From: Phycisphaerae bacterium
Lineage (GTDB): Bacteria > Planctomycetota > Phycisphaerae > Phycisphaerales > UBA1924
Reading direction: 5' to 3'
Length of the DNA: 64,000 nt
Assembly (NCBI GenBank): GCA_014192545.1
Contig: BJHL01000002.1
Coordinates: 450,863-514,862 of the forward strand
Shown: in pieces, positions 37,401 to 46,105 of the stretch
Layout: each line of letters begins with the position of its first letter
Numbering within the stretch: position 1 is the first letter of the stretch
Position numbers and translations under genes: made by a program
Notes under the pieces: model-generated
Database searches by the model: none
What the model was told of the DNA's origin: nothing
The model's input: the letters and a program-made list of their open reading frames with translations, nothing else

Positions 37401-39026
37401 TTAGCGAAGCAAGTTGGTTCGCTCGGTGCTTCGCGATGCGTTGGCGACGGCTCGCGCGTCGTCAGTATCGACAGAGCCTGACAGATTGACGTCACGCAAG
37501 GACTCGGCGACCTGGCGATAGGCGTCTTCGACGGTCGCTCGCGCGTCGGACGTAAGGTCGAACTGGGCACCGTTGGCGAAGGCGACGAACGCGTTGGCTT
37601 CTTCAGTGACGGGGAACAAGAAGCTCATCGCCGGACCCACGCGCTGGGCCCACGCGGCTTCGTTGTGCTGCTGGTTGAAGCCGATGGTGTGGCGGAAGTC
37701 GAGCTCGCTCAGGAAAGGTCCGCCGATGCGGGAATTGTTGATGAGCGCGTCGCGCACGTTGAACGTGGGGGTGAAGTTATCGCTGGCGGTGCCGCTGTCG
37801 CCGCTGTCCATGTAGAGTTTGATGGCGGGTTTTGCGGTGGAAGTAACGCGATTGCGGAAGTTGGTGCTCCAGTAGTTGCTCAGAGCGCCGATGCGGGTGT
37901 AGGTGTTGGTTGCGTCCCAGCCGAAGACCATGCTGACCTGGCCACCCATGCTGCTGCCCATGGTGCCTGTGTTGGCGGCGTCGGGCAGCGTGCGATATTG
38001 GGTGTCGATGACGGGCTTGAGTTCGTCACGCATGAAACGCAGGTAAGCGTTGGCATTGCCGGGCTGGGCACTCGGCGTGAGATCGCCCGAGGGTACGTAA
38101 TTGACGAAACGGTTGTTGTTGCTGTCGGCGGCAACGATGATGACTTCACGCATCGCGCCGCGAGCCATCTGCAAGTTCGCGGCGATGTCGGCATTCCATG
38201 TGCCGAACGCACCGGGCTCGAAGCAGTTTTGGCCATCGTGGAGGTAGAGCACGGGGTAGCGTTTGGTGGTGTGCTGGCTGTAGCCGCGAGGGAGCCAGAT
38301 GCGGTAGAACCGGCGTTCGTTGAGATTGCTCGGGATTGAATCGATGAACGGCAAGGCGGCGGTGCTGTAGTTGCGGACGGCCGCCCCCACTGTCGCGGCG
38401 GGCATGTAGTTGTACAACTGGCCGTCTTGCAGGAGCGCGCTGTCGAGCTGGGTGGAGTAGGTGCCGCTCGCGGGATCGCGACCGGTGCCCGAGCTTGGGG
38501 TGATATAGAACTCGATGGTGCGTTGCGCGAGGGGAAGGTTGGTTGCGGCCCAGCGGCGTTCGGTTGGGCCGCGACCGGGGCCGAGGTCGATCATGGTGAC
38601 GGGCGAGAACGCGGCGGCAGTGTCGGTGCGGAACCAGATCTGAGGAGCACTCCAGCCGGAATGATAGAGGATGGCTTTGGTAGCGGGGTTGGTTGGTGTG
38701 GTGGAAGCGTTGAACGGGCCTGCGACGGTGGTGCCATTGGTGGGCACACGCGCGGTGGCCGCGCTGTCGGTGCGTTTGACGTAGCGATAGGTGTAAGTGC
38801 GTCCGGTGGGCAGACTGACTGGGAGTCGCCACGTTGGATACTGCGAAGGCTCGAGCTTGAGGGCGCGGGTCAAGTCGCCTGCGCCGAGTTCCGGCAGGTC
38901 ACCCAAGACATAGATGCTCTCACCGACGACGGTGGTTTGGTTGGTCGAGAAGACGACGGTCTCTCGCGACTGGGCAAGGGCGACGGCAGCGAACCCAGCG
39001 ATGGCAAACAGGGCGCGGTCAAGCAT
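37401..39026 (-). CDS. secreted esterase (D-family) with N-terminal CBM20-like domain and a dockerin-like C-terminal motif
   Basis: 541 residues from ATG 39026. Signal peptide to about residue 19. Residues 20-95 look like a starch-binding CBM20 (FSTNQTTVVGESIYVLGDLPELGAGD). The catalytic part is an alpha/beta hydrolase of the Esterase-D type: YRIWLPRGYSQHTTKRYPVLYLHDGQN, nucleophile S359 in GSSMGG, and DFRHTIGFNQQHNEAAW supplying the histidine. The last 40 residues contain DVNLSGSVDTDDARA, one calcium-loop-like half of a dockerin repeat. Likely acts on a polysaccharide-linked ester outside the cell (inference). Confidence 0.8.
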   Translation of the reverse strand: MLDRALFAIAGFAAVALAQSRETVVFSTNQTTVVGESIYVLGDLPELGAGDLTRALKLEPSQYPTWRLPVSLPTGRTYTYRYVKRTDSAATARVPTNGTTVAGPFNASTTPTNPATKAILYHSGWSAPQIWFRTDTAAAFSPVTMIDLGPGRGPTERRWAATNLPLAQRTIEFYITPSSGTGRDPASGTYSTQLDSALLQDGQLYNYMPAATVGAAVRNYSTAALPFIDSIPSNLNERRFYRIWLPRGYSQHTTKRYPVLYLHDGQNCFEPGAFGTWNADIAANLQMARGAMREVIIVAADSNNNRFVNYVPSGDLTPSAQPGNANAYLRFMRDELKPVIDTQYRTLPDAANTGTMGSSMGGQVSMVFGWDATNTYTRIGALSNYWSTNFRNRVTSTAKPAIKLYMDSGDSGTASDNFTPTFNVRDALINNSRIGGPFLSELDFRHTIGFNQQHNEAAWAQRVGPAMSFLFPVTEEANAFVAFANGAQFDLTSDARATVEDAYRQVAESLRDVNLSGSVDTDDARAVANASRSTERTNLLR

Positions 39027-39238
39027 GCATAAAGGATAACGGCGAAGTTCTCAAGGCGATAACCGATTCGTGCGCGGATTCATTACAGGACGGTGAAATG
39101 CAGTGGGAAAACCCGAATGATGGCCCGACGACTCGCCGCGGCGGCGTAAATGGAACGCAGTCGGGAAGCGTTCGCACGATTGTGGCATCGGAGTGGTGCC
39201 CGTGATGGGTGGCTTGCCGATAATTGGTGTCGATACGC

Positions 39239-40291
39239 ATGGGATCACAGCCGCACACATTGTCTCAGTATGTACGTAAGAGCATTTCGCGTCGCGGAAT
39301 GGCTGCGCTGATTGCGCCGCTGATTTCTTGGGAGCCGATGCGCGAGCCTGAGAGCGGCTACTCGCTGCTGATTGGATGCAATCGCAATTTGGGGCCCATG
39401 CTGCTGGCGAATTTGCGGCTGCTGACCCGGCAGAAGCGGACCAACTGCAAGGAAGTGATTCTTGCGATTGATGGATCGCCCGATGAGCTTGGGGCAAAGA
39501 TCATCGAGCGGGCGAAGGCGATAAGCGGCGACATGCCGATTCGATTTGTGCACTACAACGCGAAGCAGATCAGCATTACGCGGATGGTTGATTGGGGCTG
39601 GATTTATGCGTGGCTGAGTTGGAGCATTGGGATTCGCGAGTGCAAGACGCGTTACGCGATGCTGCACGACTTTGATGCACTTTTGCTCAATCCAGATGTG
39701 CTTGAAGATCGCTACCTGCAGGTGCAGCAGCGAGGCGTGGAGTTTTTGGGTATTGCCAACCACACGGGCGGCGGTGTTGTTGAAGACGACAAACTCGTGC
39801 GCACGTTCGAGTTGATGTTTGACTGCTCGTTTGTGCGGCGGACCTTCAAGCCGATTGAGCTGTTCAACACGATGAAGAGCATCGCTGGCCGGCGGGTGGA
39901 ATTTGATACGTTTCTCAATGCGCAGCATCGGGCGGGGACGACAAGCGTGATGCCGCTGGCGGAAGAGGAGATGGTTCACCCGAGCCAGATGATCTGCCAG
40001 TATGTGGACTTCAACGCGGCTCGCGGGCGGGTGCCGACGAATAACAACTTGCTGATGATTCCGTATTACGAGCACATCGGCGGCGATAGTTCGCTGATGC
40101 TGGATATCAACAAGCAGCTCGCGAGCGGAGCGAAAACGGTGCAGTTGTGGGGCAAGCCGCTTGATGTCGCGGCGATTACGGCGGCGCACAAGCAGTGGAT
40201 GCGCAAGCAGATGCTTCGCATGGAGACAACGCTGCATGGCTCGATGACGGGTGAGGTGGCGGCGTACATGGATGCCATTGAACGCGTGTGA
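39239..40291 (+). CDS. glycosyltransferase-like protein (GT-A type), family uncertain
   Basis: 350 residues from ATG 39239 (MGSQPHTLSQYVRK); an in-frame TTG lies 15 bases earlier. YSLLIGCNRNLGPMLLANLRLL and KEVILAIDGSPDELGAKIIER resemble the nucleotide-sugar Rossmann part, and YAMLHDFDALLLNPDVLE contains a DxD-like DFD. No membrane helix or signal peptide, so cytoplasmic. It may modify a surface glycan; lpxB and hldE are on the same chromosome region but not adjacent. I cannot assign a GT family by eye. Confidence 0.55.
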   Translation: MGSQPHTLSQYVRKSISRRGMAALIAPLISWEPMREPESGYSLLIGCNRNLGPMLLANLRLLTRQKRTNCKEVILAIDGSPDELGAKIIERAKAISGDMPIRFVHYNAKQISITRMVDWGWIYAWLSWSIGIRECKTRYAMLHDFDALLLNPDVLEDRYLQVQQRGVEFLGIANHTGGGVVEDDKLVRTFELMFDCSFVRRTFKPIELFNTMKSIAGRRVEFDTFLNAQHRAGTTSVMPLAEEEMVHPSQMICQYVDFNAARGRVPTNNNLLMIPYYEHIGGDSSLMLDINKQLASGAKTVQLWGKPLDVAAITAAHKQWMRKQMLRMETTLHGSMTGEVAAYMDAIERV

Positions 40292-40384
40292 ATTCGCAGC
40301 AATTTGAATTGAGTACATAGCGCGTCACATGTTGCAAACACCGTGACTGCGAACTTCGCACTCTGCACTCCGCACTTTTCTTCC

Positions 40385-40902
40385 CTACTCCATCACAAAC
40401 CATGCACGTCCTGGCGTCCACCTTGGCAACTCGCGGGAGGGCTGAATGCATCCCCAAGGCTGCGGATTCGCGAGCCACATGAGAGTCGCGTAGCGGCTGT
40501 TGATTTTTCCGAGCCACGATTCATCGGTACCGCAAATAGCGGCGTTGTGGTGTTCGTGAAGGTCGAGCACGCTGTCGCGATCGAGGCTTTCGTGCGTTGT
40601 CACGCGAGAGACTTCGCAGCAGACGCAACCTTTGCCGCCTTCGCCGACGAAAAAAGGTGATCGCCTGCGCGAACGAGCCCGAGTGGTTCGCGCCGAGTAA
40701 GTTTGAGGCGACACTGTACGTTCTTGACGCCTGACGCGATACGATCGAGATATCGCGGAAGTACGATGGCGAAGTGCTCACGGATCGCTTCGCGGCGTGG
40801 TCGCTTGGTCGGTCGAGCGAGTCTACCGGCTTGCACTTGTTGTGCGGCTTGTGTGCGAGAGATTGCAGTTCCCCTCTGATTGCTATTGGCGGCACGCTTC
40901 AT
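40385..40902 (-). pseudogene. ASCH-domain protein gene interrupted by a one-base frameshift
   Basis: The ATG at 40902 overlaps the hldE stop codon (ATGA), showing a genuine coupled start. The first frame gives EHFAIVLPRYLDRIASGVKN and RLKLTRREPLGLVRAGDHLF, an ASCH-domain opening, then runs to a stop at 40600. From the same point the next frame continues FVGEGGKGCVCCEVSRV and NAAICGTDESW, then RYATLMWL and RAWFVME, ending at 40385. The switch lies at a run of six A (40650-40655 on plus); one more base would restore a complete protein of about 170 residues. ASCH domains are thought to bind RNA. Either a pseudogene or a sequencing error. Confidence 0.75.
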
Positions 40903-42389
40903 GTCATGCGTGCGAGCGTTGCAGTTGTACTCTTGCCCGCAACAAGATCGACCAGTTCTACCCGGCCACCGTAGCTCTCGACGATGTCTGCACCAACAAC
41001 TTTGTCCTTTGTATAGTCGGCCCCCTTCACCAAGGTATCTGGTCGAACCAGACGAATCAGATCGATGGGCGTGTCCTGTGTGAAAAGCGCGACGGCTCCC
41101 ACAGATTCGAGTGCGCCCAGCACGCGAGCGCGATCCTGTTCGTTGTTGATCGGACGTGTAGGACCCTTGAGCCGGCGGACGCTTTCGTCGCTGTTGAGAC
41201 CGACGACCAGAAAGTCGCCGAATGCCGCGGCCTTTTCGAGGAGTGTGACGTGGCCGCTGTGGAGGACGTCGAAGCAGCCGTTGGTGAAGACAACTTTCTT
41301 GTTGCGACGCTTGAGGTCATCGAGCTGAGCGCGGAGTTCATCAGCGGTGCGAAGTTTGCCGGGCTTTAGCTTGCCAGCAATTCGCAAAAGGCTGTCGCGA
41401 ATTTGATCAAACGGGATGGGCTGCACGCCGAAGACTTCAACTTCGAGGCCGGCGGCGGCATTGGCGAAACGCACGCTGTCGCTCCAAGTACACGCATTGG
41501 CGCGTGCGGCGGCAAGACCAGCGAGGAACATGTCGCCTGCGCCGCTGACGTCGTAGACCTCGCGGGCTTGCGTGGGAATGCTGATGGGTGAAGCTTCGGG
41601 TGTGCTGTCGCGACCGAGCAGCAGAGCGCCGTGTTTATCGAGCGTGAGAACGACGCATTCGAGATCGAGCGTGGTGAGCAGTCGCCTGGCGAGTGCTGCA
41701 TTGTGCGCGGCGTCATTGTCTTTGCTGGTTGCAACGCCTGCGGCGAGTTCGGCCTCGGTGCGATTGGGCGTGATCGTGGTTGCACCTTTGTATCGCAGCG
41801 GATCAACGCCGCGAGCGGGATCAACGAAGACGGGTTTACCGGCACGTTTGCTGGCGGCGATGATCTGCTGGCACAACTCGGGCGTGCAGACACCCTTGGC
41901 GTAGTCTTCGATGATGACGACATCTGCGTTGGCGAGGGCCGCGGTGAAGGCCGAGACGAGCTTGGCTTGTGTCGCATCACAAATCGGATCGCGCGACTCT
42001 TCATCGACGCGGAACATTTTTTGCGGGTGGCGTGATTGCGCGAGACCGATGAGATTTTGCTTGAGTGTGGTGGGCCTTGCGGCATCCTCGATTAGGCCAC
42101 GAGCATCGATGCCAGCCTTCGCGAGAGCATCGCGCATATTGCGAGCTGTTGCGTCGGCACCTAACACGCCGAATGCGATGACTTTGCCGTGAAGCGCGGC
42201 GAGGTCCATGCAGACATTCGCCGCGCCGCCCGGCATGACTTCGCGGCGCTTGACGAGCAGGACGGGCACGGGAGCATCGGGGCTGAGGCGTTCGGCGTCG
42301 CCATAGACCATTTCGTCGAGAATGAAGTCCCCCACGACCAGCGCGGTGAAGGGCTTCCAATTGTTCATGCGGGCGAAGAGGTCTGACAT
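40899..42389 (-). CDS. hldE: bifunctional heptose-7-phosphate kinase / heptose-1-phosphate adenylyltransferase
   Basis: 496 residues from ATG 42389 (MSDLFARMNN). Residues 1-330 are a PfkB-type kinase (LVVGDFILDEMVYGDAERLSPDAPVPV, PGGAANVCMDLAAL, DVSGAGDMFLAGLAAA). Residues 355-496 are a nucleotidyltransferase (VFTNGCFDVLHSGHVTLLEKA with the HxGH motif, and LVKGADYTKD). It performs two steps in making ADP-heptose for the LPS inner core, so with lpxB it shows an LPS-bearing envelope. Its stop overlaps the start of the ASCH gene. No other heptose genes are adjacent. Confidence 0.94.
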   Translation of the reverse strand: MSDLFARMNNWKPFTALVVGDFILDEMVYGDAERLSPDAPVPVLLVKRREVMPGGAANVCMDLAALHGKVIAFGVLGADATARNMRDALAKAGIDARGLIEDAARPTTLKQNLIGLAQSRHPQKMFRVDEESRDPICDATQAKLVSAFTAALANADVVIIEDYAKGVCTPELCQQIIAASKRAGKPVFVDPARGVDPLRYKGATTITPNRTEAELAAGVATSKDNDAAHNAALARRLLTTLDLECVVLTLDKHGALLLGRDSTPEASPISIPTQAREVYDVSGAGDMFLAGLAAARANACTWSDSVRFANAAAGLEVEVFGVQPIPFDQIRDSLLRIAGKLKPGKLRTADELRAQLDDLKRRNKKVVFTNGCFDVLHSGHVTLLEKAAAFGDFLVVGLNSDESVRRLKGPTRPINNEQDRARVLGALESVGAVALFTQDTPIDLIRLVRPDTLVKGADYTKDKVVGADIVESYGGRVELVDLVAGKSTTATLARMT

Positions 42390-42442
42390 CGTGTGCAAGC
42401 GTAGAACGCCGCTGGGCGGCTCTCCGCGCGTACGCTCCGGGC

Positions 42443-43381
42443 GTGACGCAGACTTCGTCATCTCCCAAGAACTGGACCACGCGCACGCTGCTGGCGTGGA
42501 TGCAGCAGGCGTTTTTTCAGAAGGATTTGGATTCGCCGCGGTTGCTCGCAGAGTTACTGATGTCGCATGTGCTGGGGTGTGATCGGCTCAAGTTGTATCT
42601 TGATCCGGACAGGCCTGCGAATCCGCTGGAGCGGCAGACGCTGCGCGACTTGGTGGGGCGGGCCTTGAAGCACGAACCGGTGCAGTATCTGGTGAGTGAA
42701 GCGTGGTTTTTCGGCATGCCTTTCATCGTTGATAAGCGGGTGCTTATACCTCGGCCTGCGACTGAGACAATTGTGGAGTATGTGTTGCAGCACCATCGCG
42801 CGGTGCATGGGCCGAGCCAGGCGACGAGTTTGGCGCGTGGTGAGGGCGTGCTGATTGCAGATGTGTGTACGGGCAGCGGAGCGATTGCACTAGCGCTGCT
42901 GAAGCAGTTGCCGGGTGCGCGGGCGGTTGCGAGTGATTTGTCGAAGGACGCACTTGCGGTTGCGACGCTGAATGCGCAGAAGCATGGGATGCGGGAGCGG
43001 ATTGATTTTGTGGCGGGAAACTTGCTCGAGCCGCTGCGTGCGTATCCGCCGACGGCGGGCGACGGAAGCCTGGATTACCTCGTGAGCAATCCGCCTTACA
43101 TACCGGATGATGAATGGCCTGACAAGGTTGATGTGAACGTGCGGGAGTTTGAGCCGACGATGGCGCTGCGCGGCGGGCCGGATGGATTGCAATTTGCGAG
43201 GCCAATTCTGCAAGATGGCGCGAAGCTGCTCAAGCCGGGCGGGCTCATGCTAGTGGAGATTGCTGATGCGCGGGCGAGTGAGGCTCTGGCGATTGCGCAG
43301 GCGAACACGTTGCTGGTGGATGCACGGATTCTGCGGGATAATGATGGGTTGCAGCGAGTGATTGTGGCGAAGCGGACGTAG
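42443..43381 (+). CDS. prmC: peptide chain release factor N5-glutamine methyltransferase
   Basis: 312 residues from GTG 42443. The SAM-binding motif reads IADVCTGSGAIALALL and the catalytic NPPY motif is in VSNPPYIPDDEW; the N-terminal helical part (LAWMQQAFFQKDLDSPRLLAELLMSHVLG) is the release-factor recognition domain. It methylates the GGQ glutamine of RF1/RF2. In many bacteria prmC sits beside prfA, but here prfA is not adjacent; the gene faces away from hldE and is 32 bases upstream of uvrB in the same direction. Confidence 0.92.
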   Translation: MTQTSSSPKNWTTRTLLAWMQQAFFQKDLDSPRLLAELLMSHVLGCDRLKLYLDPDRPANPLERQTLRDLVGRALKHEPVQYLVSEAWFFGMPFIVDKRVLIPRPATETIVEYVLQHHRAVHGPSQATSLARGEGVLIADVCTGSGAIALALLKQLPGARAVASDLSKDALAVATLNAQKHGMRERIDFVAGNLLEPLRAYPPTAGDGSLDYLVSNPPYIPDDEWPDKVDVNVREFEPTMALRGGPDGLQFARPILQDGAKLLKPGGLMLVEIADARASEALAIAQANTLLVDARILRDNDGLQRVIVAKRT

Positions 43382-43413
43382 AACGACCGCTCGCGTCGCT
43401 CGTACGCTCATGC

Positions 43414-45714
43414 ATGTCGCGCCCCTTCGATCTTGTTTCAGAGTTCTCTCCAACCGGCGACCAGCCCACGGCGATTGTGCAGCTTGAGTCAGAGCTTCGC
43501 GCGGGCAAGCCTGCGGCGGTGTTGCTGGGAGCGACGGGCACGGGCAAGACGTTCACGATGGCCCATGTGATTGCGCGGCTGGGCAAGCCGACGCTGATTT
43601 TGAGCCACAACAAGACGTTGGCAGCGCAGCTGTTTGAGGAGATGCGCGAGCTGTTTCCCAAGAACAGTGTGAACTATTTTGTGAGTTACTACGACTACTA
43701 CCAGCCCGAGGCGTACATCCCGCAGCGCGATATTTACATTGAGAAGGACTCATCGCGCAACGACGACTTGGACCAGTTGCGGCTGGCTGCAACCAGCAAC
43801 ATTCTCTCGCGTCGTGACACGATTGTGGTCGCGAGCGTGTCGTGCATCTTCGGCTTGGGCAGCCCCGAGGCTTACGGCCAGCGCGTGCTGACGATCACGA
43901 AGGGCTCACGCGTCAATCGACGGGCGTTTCTTGGGGCGCTTACGGCGATGCAGTACAACCGCAGCGAACTGGAGTGGAAACGCGGGCAGTTTCGCGTGCG
44001 CGGCGATTCGCTGGATATCTGGCCTGCCTACGAGAAGTTTGCGGTGCACGTTGAATTATTTGGCGATGAGATTGATCGCATTGAACTCGTGAACCCCACA
44101 AGCGGCGAGGTGCTTGCAGATGAGAATCAGTTTTTTCTGTTTCCGGCAGTTCACTATGTGATGCCCGAGGAGCAGTTGCAGACGGCGCTCGCGATGATTC
44201 GCGAGGAACTTGACGCACGCGTGTTGCAGTTTCGCAGTGAGGGCAAACTGCTCGAAGCACAGCGGTTGATTTCTCGTACGAAGTATGATCTCGAACTGCT
44301 TGCCGAGACTGGCACATGTCCGGGCATCGAGAATTACTCGCGATTCATGGATGGTCGCATGCCAGGCGAGCGACCGTACACGTTGCTGGATTACTTTGAC
44401 TTTGCGCCGCCCGCGCAGGGCAACGCGGCGTTTGGTCAGCACGCTGCGCGGAACGAAGATAACACACGCGAGGAGTCGGTAGGAACTGCAGCGAGCGCCG
44501 AAGCACTTGCCCAGCGTGGCACGCTTGGGATGCGGACACCTGGTCTTGAGTCTCCAGCCCGCGAACGCATTTTGCGTCCCAATTATCGCGATTGGCTGCT
44601 GATTATCGATGAGTCGCACGTCACGATGCCGCAGATTCGCGCGATGTTCAATGGCGATAAGGCTCGCAAGACGGTACTGGTTGATCACGGCTTTCGTCTA
44701 CCGAGCGCGATGGACAACCGGCCTTTGCGATTTGAAGAGTTTGAGGCAATTGTGCCGCAGCTGATGTTCGTGAGTGCAACGCCAGCGGCGTATGAATTGG
44801 AGAAAACCGGCGGCGTGATTGCCGAGCAAGTCATTCGACCCACTGGTTTGCTTGACCCTGAAATTGAAATCAAGCCGACGAAGGGACAGGTGCCTGACCT
44901 GCTCGAGCAATGCCAACTTCGCATTTCACGCGGCGAGCGCGTGCTGGTGACTGCCCTCACGAAGCGGCTGTGCGAAGACCTTGCGAACTACCTCAACGAG
45001 AAGGGCCTGAAGGTTCGCTACTTGCATAGCGACATAGAGACGCTGGACCGCGTGGAGATTCTGGTTGATCTGCGGATGGGCAACTTTGATGTGCTTGTTG
45101 GCGTGAACTTGCTGCGCGAAGGGCTTGATTTGCCAGAAGTTTCGCTTGTTGCGATCCTCGATGCCGACAAGGAAGGCTTTCTTCGTTCGCCGACATCGCT
45201 CATTCAGCTCATGGGCCGAGCGGCACGCAACATCAACGGACGCGTGATTATGTACGCCGACAAGATGACGCCTGCGATGCAGCACGCAATCGACGAGACT
45301 GAGCGCAGACGGACCAAGCAGCGCGCGTACAACGCCGCGAACAACATCACGCCACTGACTATTCAGAAGGCCATTCGCAGAGGCCTTGCCCATGACTTGC
45401 AGGCTCGCAAAACAGCTCGCGAAGCGACCAAGAGCAACGAGCCCGAGTTTGAGATTAGCGAGATGATTCGCATGCTCGATGAAGAGATGTTGCAAGCTGC
45501 CAACAGCCTGGAGTTTGAACGGGCGGCTCACCTGCGAGATCAAGTCAACAAGCTCAAGCAGCGGCAATCGGCGAGCAAAGGCGAGTCGCCCGCGAAGATT
45601 CGACGCAGCGATGTTGAGCAAACCGGCAAGGGTAAATCACGGCGAGGCGGCAAAACTGACCCGCCCGGGGCACCGGGAACGAAAGCAGGCAAGAAGAAAG
45701 GTCGCCGCGGATGA
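43414..45714 (+). CDS. uvrB: excinuclease ABC subunit B
   Basis: 766 residues from ATG 43414. Walker A LLGATGTGKTFTMA, the beta-hairpin region YYDYYQPEAYIPQRDIYIEKD, VSCIFGLGSPEAYG, IIDESHVTMPQI, VGVNLLREGLDLPEVSLVAILDADKEGFLRS and the C-terminal UVR motif (MLQAANSLEFERAAHLRDQV) are all present. Between LLDYF and the DESH box there is an insertion of about 55 residues (about 330-385) where ordinary UvrB has only PDDF. It also has a basic tail of about 45 residues. It forms the damage-verifying complex with UvrA, whose gene is just downstream. Confidence 0.95.
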   Translation: MSRPFDLVSEFSPTGDQPTAIVQLESELRAGKPAAVLLGATGTGKTFTMAHVIARLGKPTLILSHNKTLAAQLFEEMRELFPKNSVNYFVSYYDYYQPEAYIPQRDIYIEKDSSRNDDLDQLRLAATSNILSRRDTIVVASVSCIFGLGSPEAYGQRVLTITKGSRVNRRAFLGALTAMQYNRSELEWKRGQFRVRGDSLDIWPAYEKFAVHVELFGDEIDRIELVNPTSGEVLADENQFFLFPAVHYVMPEEQLQTALAMIREELDARVLQFRSEGKLLEAQRLISRTKYDLELLAETGTCPGIENYSRFMDGRMPGERPYTLLDYFDFAPPAQGNAAFGQHAARNEDNTREESVGTAASAEALAQRGTLGMRTPGLESPARERILRPNYRDWLLIIDESHVTMPQIRAMFNGDKARKTVLVDHGFRLPSAMDNRPLRFEEFEAIVPQLMFVSATPAAYELEKTGGVIAEQVIRPTGLLDPEIEIKPTKGQVPDLLEQCQLRISRGERVLVTALTKRLCEDLANYLNEKGLKVRYLHSDIETLDRVEILVDLRMGNFDVLVGVNLLREGLDLPEVSLVAILDADKEGFLRSPTSLIQLMGRAARNINGRVIMYADKMTPAMQHAIDETERRRTKQRAYNAANNITPLTIQKAIRRGLAHDLQARKTAREATKSNEPEFEISEMIRMLDEEMLQAANSLEFERAAHLRDQVNKLKQRQSASKGESPAKIRRSDVEQTGKGKSRRGGKTDPPGAPGTKAGKKKGRRG

Positions 45715-45751
45715 GCAGAGGGTGCAAGACCGACCCACTACCATAGAGTCG

Positions 45752-46033
45752 ATGCCCTACGACGATCAGAAGCAAACGCGCGCGCAGTTCTTTCGCAAGC
45801 TGACTTACTACATCAGTGGCTTCGCTATCGGCTTCATGGCGCTGGGCGTGGTTAATAACGCGAAGAAGCAGCGCATGCTGCAGCAGAAGCAGGATGAAGC
45901 TGCCAAGCAGTTGGCTCCCAAGCAGAGTTCGTCGGAGTTTCCGCCGCCACCGGCAGCAGAGCCGGCAGTAGACATTGTGCCTTCGGCTACGAGCCCTGCA
46001 CCTGCGCCCAATACGGTTCCGCCAGCGAAGTAG
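45752..46033 (+). CDS. small single-pass membrane protein between uvrB and uvrA
   Basis: 93 residues from ATG 45752. A short basic N-terminus (KQTRAQFFRKL) leads one membrane helix (TYYISGFAIGFMALGVVNN), then a charged KK..QQKQDEAAKQ segment and a Pro/Ala-rich tail. I do not recognise a family. It sits 37 bases after uvrB and 72 before uvrA, all in one direction, so it is probably co-transcribed with the repair genes. A small planctomycete-specific membrane protein is the most I can say. Confidence 0.6.
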   Translation: MPYDDQKQTRAQFFRKLTYYISGFAIGFMALGVVNNAKKQRMLQQKQDEAAKQLAPKQSSSEFPPPPAAEPAVDIVPSATSPAPAPNTVPPAK

Positions 46034-46105
46034 CATGCGCGAACGCAACGCCCAAGGAAGCATCCAGTTTCTTCGTCTCGCTCATGTTTCTCGGTTCGCT
46101 TTCAC

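Noticed and set aside
43409..43418. Near copy of the argR palindrome (TCATGCATGT) over the uvrB start codon; similar ATGCATG strings at the starts of the FabZ-like gene (5882) and the esterase (39022).
   Set aside because: These are short, partly caused by the ATG itself, and occur before unrelated genes without a paired second site.
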